A stretch of DNA of 64,000 nucleotides, from positions 682,001-746,000 of the forward strand of contig OX621172.1 of assembly GCA_951640195.1 (NCBI GenBank), read 5' to 3'. The notes under the pieces were generated by a model. The model made no database searches. It was not told the origin of the DNA and saw only the letters and a program-made list of their open reading frames with translations. The position numbers and the translations under genes were made by a program. This DNA comes from Porpolomopsis calyptriformis. Taxonomy: Eukaryota > Basidiomycota > Agaricomycetes > Agaricales > Hygrophoraceae. Of this stretch, positions 61,230 through 64,000 are shown in pieces (position 1 is the first letter of the stretch; each line of letters begins with the position of its first letter).

Positions 61230-62340
61230 TCAACTCACAGCTGACTCCCACAGTGACTCGAGCCACCTCCCCACTTCTTCCAATTTAGCGTAACCCTTTG
61301 CTCCCGTAAGCCCTCCCACAACGATAATAAAGTGAGCAAGACAAACGGCTGCGACGACGGAGATTACTGATGACAACGACACCATTCGCTCTTCTGGCTC
61401 TGGTGCGCCTTGTTCAATTATGATCGGGAGTTCCTTAGAGAGGGTTTCCCGATCCTCGTCGCACATAGGATTTCCGAGAGGGGGAGGGGCGGGTTCATCA
61501 GATACTCTTTTTAACTTTGGAGTCCGGAGAACTGCGAACAATGCAGTATTGAGCTCGAAAGCCCTAGTAAACTCCTCGGCTATCGCAGCTGTGGATACGA
61601 TCGATCGCGTTTGTGTTCGAATGAAACATACACAGGGAGCTTCTCACCTTTCGACTCTTGATCGTCGCCGACGCCAACATTTGCACCCACTTCAAACCAT
61701 CTTTTCAATTTCTCGGCCTGGCTGACAGTCGAGTCAATCTCAGAATCCTTCGGGTCCTTGATAGAATGAAATTTGAGACCCAGATCCCCCGTTTCGTCTA
61801 ACCCATACGCTTCCGCCACGCTATGGCGAAGGGTGCGGCTACCGCTCAGGTCTCCGACATAGCGCACGTATGCGTGTGCAAGGAGCCGGGTCGGATCGGC
61901 AGAGTCTGATAGCGCCTGAAGACGGGAGATGTAGTTTATCATGGCTGGCGGTGGGGAAGAAACCAGTTCATCGTGTATTGGATGAGACTGCCAGGATGAT
62001 TCGGGTATTTGAAGTAGATGTGAGACGTCTTGTGCTATGTCGGTTGTGCGCGTCAGCACAGACGGTTCGTATATTTGTTGGAGAGTGGGATGGGAGGCAT
62101 GTCGCCTAAGAGCTTGCTCTAACGTGCTGAAAGGGCGTCCTCCTCATGTTCAAAACCGGGAGATGTCACTCACTGATATATGTGCCAGATCAGCATAAGG
62201 AAACGGACATATTCCTCCTTGTCCAATTCCCCGCGAACAAGCCATCCAGCTCCTTGTGTGTTTTCAGCCGACCCGTGGGCCTCCAGAGCCACGTCGCGCA
62301 ATATATCCGCCAGAGGCAGCGTCAAATTGATCGTCATCAT
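61230..62340 (-). CDS. Heme oxygenase, tail-anchored
   Basis: The start at 62340 (MMTINLTLPLADILRDV) leads to ALEAHGSAENTQGAGWLVRG, containing the proximal heme-ligand His, then DKEEYVRFLMLIWHIYQ. The next exons give HASHPTLQQIYEP, AHAYVRYVGDLSGSRTLR (distal helix Gly-rich kink) and AEAYGLDETGDLGLKFH. After an intron the C-terminus ends with a single hydrophobic span (VISVVAAVCLAHFIIVVGGL) and a short tail, like tail-anchored ER heme oxygenases. The enzyme splits heme to biliverdin, CO and iron. The upstream ATGs run into stops or are out of frame, so the first in-frame ATG is used. Confidence 0.85.
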
Positions 62341-62895
62341 GAGACGGGCAAACACAGCCCGCTGCTTGATCAGTGCATGGTCAACATTGGGCCGTTCCTA
62401 TTGCGCTCGCCATTGAGCAGGTTTTCATTTGAACTCGTCGTCGAGGTTCTTACCTTTGCCCCTTTCCCAATGCGCGTCGCACCCTCCATCACCATTCAAG
62501 TATAATCCTCGCTGCTTCCTCCCCTCCAACCACATATTCAAAAATTTTACATTCATTTCCATACAGCAAATCTCAGTGGGTGATAAAGCAAACATTCCCA
62601 GGACACTTTGCTACCAAGACAATGCCTCATAACAGTGATGATTGGGATCCACAAAAGCAACATTATTGTGCTCATCACTAATAGTGCAAATACCCTCCTG
62701 GACCACTGATCCAATGAACACATGTTGTCAGCATTGAGAATGGTGTCCAATTTGACAATGATCCAATGATGGATTCAAAGACTAATAGGGGTGAGTGTCA
62801 TATGTCACGGTCACGATGGCCCACACGTGTCCTGACTAACATGAGCTGATCATCCAGGCCGCAACCATTACATTTCACCGTGCTCTCCTCCAACA
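62341..62895. other. Divergent intergenic region
   Basis: About 555 bp between the heme oxygenase (-) and the PA-TM-RING gene (+). A palindromic ACACGTGT occurs near 62823. No gene is supported here. Confidence 0.5.
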
Positions 62896-64000
62896 ATGTC
62901 TCCTATATTATCTCTGGTGGCCTTCGCTATGGCTTTTCTATCCCATGTTCTCTCAAATCCTGTCAATAAATTCGCTGCCGGGCCCAGCTTCAAGTCGGAG
63001 CGGAGTTGGCTCTGGGGTTGGGCCTGGGGAGCTGAAAACAAGGTCTCCATCGTCGATCGTTCTCCCGCTCTTTCTTTCGCCTCGCGGCCTGCTGCTTTTG
63101 GCACAGAACTAAGAGAGCCTCTTCTTGGCTATGTTATACCGCTTTCCTCTTTCACTGCTCCATGTTCCGGCAACATCTCGCTGGGCGAACCACCTCCCAA
63201 CCTCGGCTGTCCGCCGTTGTGTGTCAACGGTCCGAACGAACCAGAACGCGGCGATACATGGATAGCACTGGTTCAAAGAGGTCAGTGCGAGTTCGTTAGC
63301 AAAGTTCGGGAAGCGCAGCGTCTTGGTGCAAATGCAGTTGTTGTTGGAGGGGATAACCCAGATACCAGCGGCAATGCAGACGTCCTCGTAAATATGTACA
63401 GTCCAGGTATGGTAATATACCTGAAATAATCTCTCTTCTGCCTCTGATGGTTCGTGACAGCTGATGCTTCCGACGTCAAGATCGCTGCCACATTTATCAT
63501 ATACTCCGACTACAAACAACTTTCCTCACTCATATCTTCCTCTAATACTTCGCACTCTGGGCTACGGACACTTTCACTGCTGATTACCGCCGAATATTCC
63601 GCGTGGGAATGGTACTCGTACGCGCCTCTCTTGCCATGTTACTTGGCATAACTTACGATGATCCCTAGGCCAATTGTCACTTTCGTCATCATTCTTCTCC
63701 TCCCCTCGTCATTGACCTTTATCACCCTACTTGTGCACCGCATCCGAGCCTCACAAGCCGCGCAACGAGATCGTGCGCCCGAAGATATTGTAAATAATCT
63801 TCCTTCACGTGTCTGGACAGGGAAAGCTGTTGAGAAGTTAGATGGCGAAGAACTCGTACCCGTGGCGTCTTCCTACGAAGACGCAGCCCTCGAGGAAGAC
63901 CCATCAACATCCCAAGCGGGCTCAGAACACCCGTGGTTCGAACGGCAAGTGGAGTGTGCCATATGTTTGTCCGAGTTCATCAAAGGGGATCGTGTGCGGG
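62896..64000 (+). CDS. PA-TM-RING E3 ubiquitin ligase, 3'-truncated by window
   Basis: The ATG at 62896 gives MSPILSLVAFAMAFLSHVLS, a signal peptide. A protease-associated (PA) domain follows: GDTWIALVQRGQCEFVSKV, LGANAVVVGGDNPDT, then after an intron DVKIAATFIIYSDYKQL. After another intron comes a transmembrane span (TFVIILLLPSSLTFITLLVH). The frame then runs to VECAICLSEFIKGDR, the first part of a RING finger (CxxC), at the window end. Signal, PA, TM and RING in this order is the RNF13/GRAIL arrangement of endosomal or vacuolar membrane ligases. The rest of the RING lies outside the window. Confidence 0.88.

Overview
The window is nuclear DNA from a filamentous basidiomycete, most likely an Agaricomycete. 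Genes are dense on both strands and broken by many short introns (about 50-60 nt, GT...AG). Protein families such as NB-ARC/TPR receptors, Crinkler-like NTPase-nucleases, small P-loop GTPase-like proteins and agaric-type F-box proteins fit this group. I saw no rRNA, tRNA, CRISPR or intact transposon. All gene models come from reading the sequence; splice sites marked as resolved were checked by frame continuity.

Layout. 1-2007 (+): 3' part of an NB-ARC/TPR NOD-like receptor carrying a nonsense codon and a frameshift. 3080-6374 (-): Crinkler-like P-loop NTPase with a probable restriction-endonuclease-fold C-terminus. 6546-9974 (-): M28 membrane metalloprotease (Pff1/ERMP1 type). 10153-11924 (-): NOL8-like RRM protein. 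12248-19031 (-): MLP1/TPR nucleoporin. 19403-20941 (-): isopenicillin-N-synthase-like dioxygenase. 21173-22147 (-): MOB kinase activator. 22305-23038 (-): HIT nucleotide hydrolase. 23136-39232 (-): midasin (MDN1), 16 kb. 39396-43667 (+): SART3/Prp24. 43811-45099 (+): RanGAP (RNA1). 45226-46467 (-): SAC3/GANP-like protein. 47019-49731 (-) and 49900-52944 (+): a divergent paralogous pair of GTPase-like/MACPF fusions. 53252-55577 (-): F-box-like protein. 55683-56652 (+): DUF3605 protein. 56670-57543 (-): phosphopantothenoylcysteine decarboxylase. 57623-59806 (+): nucleotide pyrophosphatase/phosphodiesterase. 60059-61084 (-): Ysc84/SYLF protein. 61230-62340 (-): heme oxygenase. 62896-end (+): PA-TM-RING ubiquitin ligase, cut by the window edge.

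How it fits together. The core is housekeeping: ribosome assembly (midasin, NOL8-like), splicing (SART3), nuclear transport (RanGAP, TPR/MLP, possibly the SAC3-like protein), and metabolism (CoA, heme, nucleotides). Accessory, fast-evolving families interrupt it: the broken NLR, the Crinkler-like nuclease, the F-box protein and, most notably, the GTPase-like/MACPF pair. The pair is the best candidate for an undescribed system. Two intracellular-looking proteins, with no visible signal peptide, join GTPase-type P-loop domains to a membrane-attack-complex/perforin domain. They are transcribed divergently from 168 bp of shared DNA. An immune or allorecognition role is only an inference.
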